A model generated the notes under the pieces. That model searched no databases. It was not told the DNA's origin and was given only the letters and a program-made list of their open reading frames with translations. Position numbers and translations under genes: made by a program. This document shows positions 6,125-7,386 of a DNA stretch of 7,386 nt, piece by piece; the first letter of the stretch is position 1, and every line of letters begins with the position of its first letter. Where the stretch lies: contig JBQTIU010000041.1 in NCBI GenBank assembly GCA_052387815.1, positions 1-7,386 on the forward strand, read 5' to 3'. Source of the DNA: JBQTIU01 sp052387815. Its GTDB lineage: Bacteria > Pseudomonadota > Alphaproteobacteria > CACIAM-22H2.

Positions 6125-6130
6125 CTCCTA
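6125..6130 (-). promoter_or_regulatory. Likely ribosome binding site of nadD, overlapping the proA stop
   Basis: TAGGAG on the minus strand includes the proA stop codon TAG. The following bases are CATGTG: an ATG 1 nt away is out of the nadD frame, and the GTG 3 nt away is in frame. The spacing is short, so the real nadD start could be an ATG further in, with ribosomes arriving by coupling from proA. Confidence 0.45.
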
Positions 6131-7360
6131 AGGCCGGACCTGGCCGGCGCCGCGGACCACGTATTTATAGGTGGTGAGCTGCTCGGCCCCGACCGGCCCG
6201 CGCGGCGGCAGGCGGCCGGTCGAGATGCCGATCTCAGCGCCGAAGCCGAACTCGCCGCCGTCGGCGAACTGGGTCGAGGCGTTGTGCAGCACGATCGCGC
6301 TGTCGACGTGGGCAAGGAATTCCTCGGCCGCCGCCTTCTCGCCGGTGACGATCGCGTCGGTATGGTGCGAGCCGTAGCGGTTGACGTGGTCGATCGCCGC
6401 CGCCAGCCCGTCGACCAGTTTGACCGCCAGGATCGCGTCGAGATACTCGCTCGACCAGTCGGCTTCGGTGGCCGGCACGACCCGCGGGTCGAGTTGCTGC
6501 ACGCCAGCGTCGCCGCGCACCTCGCACCCGGCCTTGAACAGGTCGTGGAGGATGGGCGGCAGATGGGTATGGGACGCGCTGCGATCGACCAGCAGCGTCT
6601 CGGTCGCCCCGCACACGCCCGGCCGGCGCATCTTGGCATTGAGGACGACTCGCCGCGCCATCTCGGCGTCGGCTCCCGCATGCACGTAAGTGTGGCACAG
6701 GCCCTCGCGGTGGGCGATCACCGGCAGGCGCGATTCGCGCATCACGCGCTCGATCAGCGACTTGCCGCCGCGCGGCACGATCACGTCGACGAATTGCGTC
6801 ATGCCCAACAAATGGCCGACCGCGGCGCGGTCGCGCGTCGGCACGAGCTGGATCGCGTCCTCGGGCAGCCCGGCTTGTTTCACGCCGCGGCGCAGCGCGG
6901 CGACGATCGCGGCCGAGGATTGAAAACTCTCCGAGCCGCCGCGCAGGATCGCGGCGTTCCCGGCCTTGAGGCAGAGCCCGCCGGCATCGGCGGTGACGTT
7001 GGGCCGGCTCTCGTAGATGACGCCGATGACGCCGAGCGGCACGCGGACGCGCTGGATCAGCAGCCCGTTCGGCCGCGTCCACTCGGCCATGACGCCGCCG
7101 ACGGGATCGGGCAGGGACGCGACCTCCTCCAGCCCTTTCGCCATCGCCTCGATGCGCTTCTCGTCGAGCAGCAGCCGGTCGCGCATTGCGGGGGAGAGGC
7201 CGCCCGCCTCTTCCATGTCGCGCGCATTCGCCGCGAGCAGCTCGGGCACCCTGGCGCGCAACTCCGCGGCGGCGAGGCGCAGCGCCCGCTCTTTCGACTC
7301 GGCGGACGCAAGGGCAAGAGCCTGCGCCGCGGCGCGTGCCCGCTGCCCGACCGCTCGCAT
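6128..7360 (-). CDS. proA: Glutamate-5-semialdehyde dehydrogenase (gamma-glutamyl phosphate reductase)
   Basis: ProA reduces gamma-glutamyl phosphate with NADPH to glutamate-5-semialdehyde, the second step of proline synthesis from glutamate, in the cytoplasm. The complete 410-residue product matches the usual length (about 415). Motifs seen: LGVIGVIYESRPNVT (109-123) and the following LCLKAGNAAILRGGSE (129-144), DVIVPRGGKSLI (192-203), the catalytic cysteine Cys250 in RRPGVCGATETLL, EYLDAILAVKLVDG (315-328), SHHTDAIVT (341-349) and the C-terminal FGFGAEIGISTGRLPPRGPVG (381-401). The ATG at 7360 has GAGGAG 3 nt upstream. Its normal partner proB (glutamate 5-kinase), often with obgE, should lie just beyond the right edge. 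Only 26 nt of upstream sequence are in the window, so no promoter can be judged. Confidence 0.98.
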   Translation of the reverse strand: MRAVGQRARAAAQALALASAESKERALRLAAAELRARVPELLAANARDMEEAGGLSPAMRDRLLLDEKRIEAMAKGLEEVASLPDPVGGVMAEWTRPNGLLIQRVRVPLGVIGVIYESRPNVTADAGGLCLKAGNAAILRGGSESFQSSAAIVAALRRGVKQAGLPEDAIQLVPTRDRAAVGHLLGMTQFVDVIVPRGGKSLIERVMRESRLPVIAHREGLCHTYVHAGADAEMARRVVLNAKMRRPGVCGATETLLVDRSASHTHLPPILHDLFKAGCEVRGDAGVQQLDPRVVPATEADWSSEYLDAILAVKLVDGLAAAIDHVNRYGSHHTDAIVTGEKAAAEEFLAHVDSAIVLHNASTQFADGGEFGFGAEIGISTGRLPPRGPVGAEQLTTYKYVVRGAGQVRP

Positions 7361-7363
7361 TTT

Positions 7364-7369
7364 CTCCTC
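7364..7369 (-). promoter_or_regulatory. Ribosome binding site of proA
   Basis: GAGGAG on the minus strand followed by AAA and the ATG at 7360. It supports this ATG as the proA start. Confidence 0.7.
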
Positions 7370-7386
7370 GAGCCCTCTCCCCCCCG

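Overview
The window looks like a chromosomal housekeeping segment of a very GC-rich alphaproteobacterium, probably close to Rhodospirillales. This rests on gene order and protein character, not on a database match. Every gene I can support lies on the minus strand, so transcription runs from high to low coordinates: proA (7360-6128), nadD (6121-5435), rsfS (5418-5026), gpmI (4867-3248), envC (3273-2050), ctpA (2053-749), then the first 227 codons of a membrane-anchored, proline-rich protein (682-1) that leaves the window on the left. By synteny this last gene is most likely a divergent polysaccharide deacetylase (DUF610/YibQ type). The many long plus-strand open frames are antisense shadows caused by GC richness.

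Region by region. Right part (5026-7386): proA (proline synthesis), nadD (NAD synthesis) and rsfS (ribosome silencing factor) are packed within a few bases of each other. Middle (4868-5025): a 158-bp gap that breaks the packing. It holds two identical 12-bp direct repeats 95 bp apart, an 8-bp inverted repeat and an AT-rich patch, and it resembles the scar of a small repeat or transposon-derived element. The gene normally found here in relatives, rlmH, is absent. Left-centre (749-4867): gpmI, envC and ctpA overlap one another (26 bp and 4 bp) and are surely co-transcribed. Left end (1-748): a 66-nt spacer with a perfect 10-bp GC hairpin, then the truncated proline-rich gene, whose linker contains a 102-bp tandem repeat.

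The genes form two functional groups: basic metabolism and ribosome control (proA, nadD, rsfS, gpmI), and cell-envelope remodelling (EnvC-type amidase activator, periplasmic CtpA protease, probable periplasmic deacetylase). The envelope trio together with gpmI is a conserved alphaproteobacterial arrangement.

I find no clear new biological system. The points most worth a second look are: rsfS has no ATG, GTG or TTG at its natural start and instead shows ATC behind a perfect AAGGAG; the repeat-bearing gap sits where rlmH is missing; and the anchored protein's linker has expanded by recent in-frame duplication.
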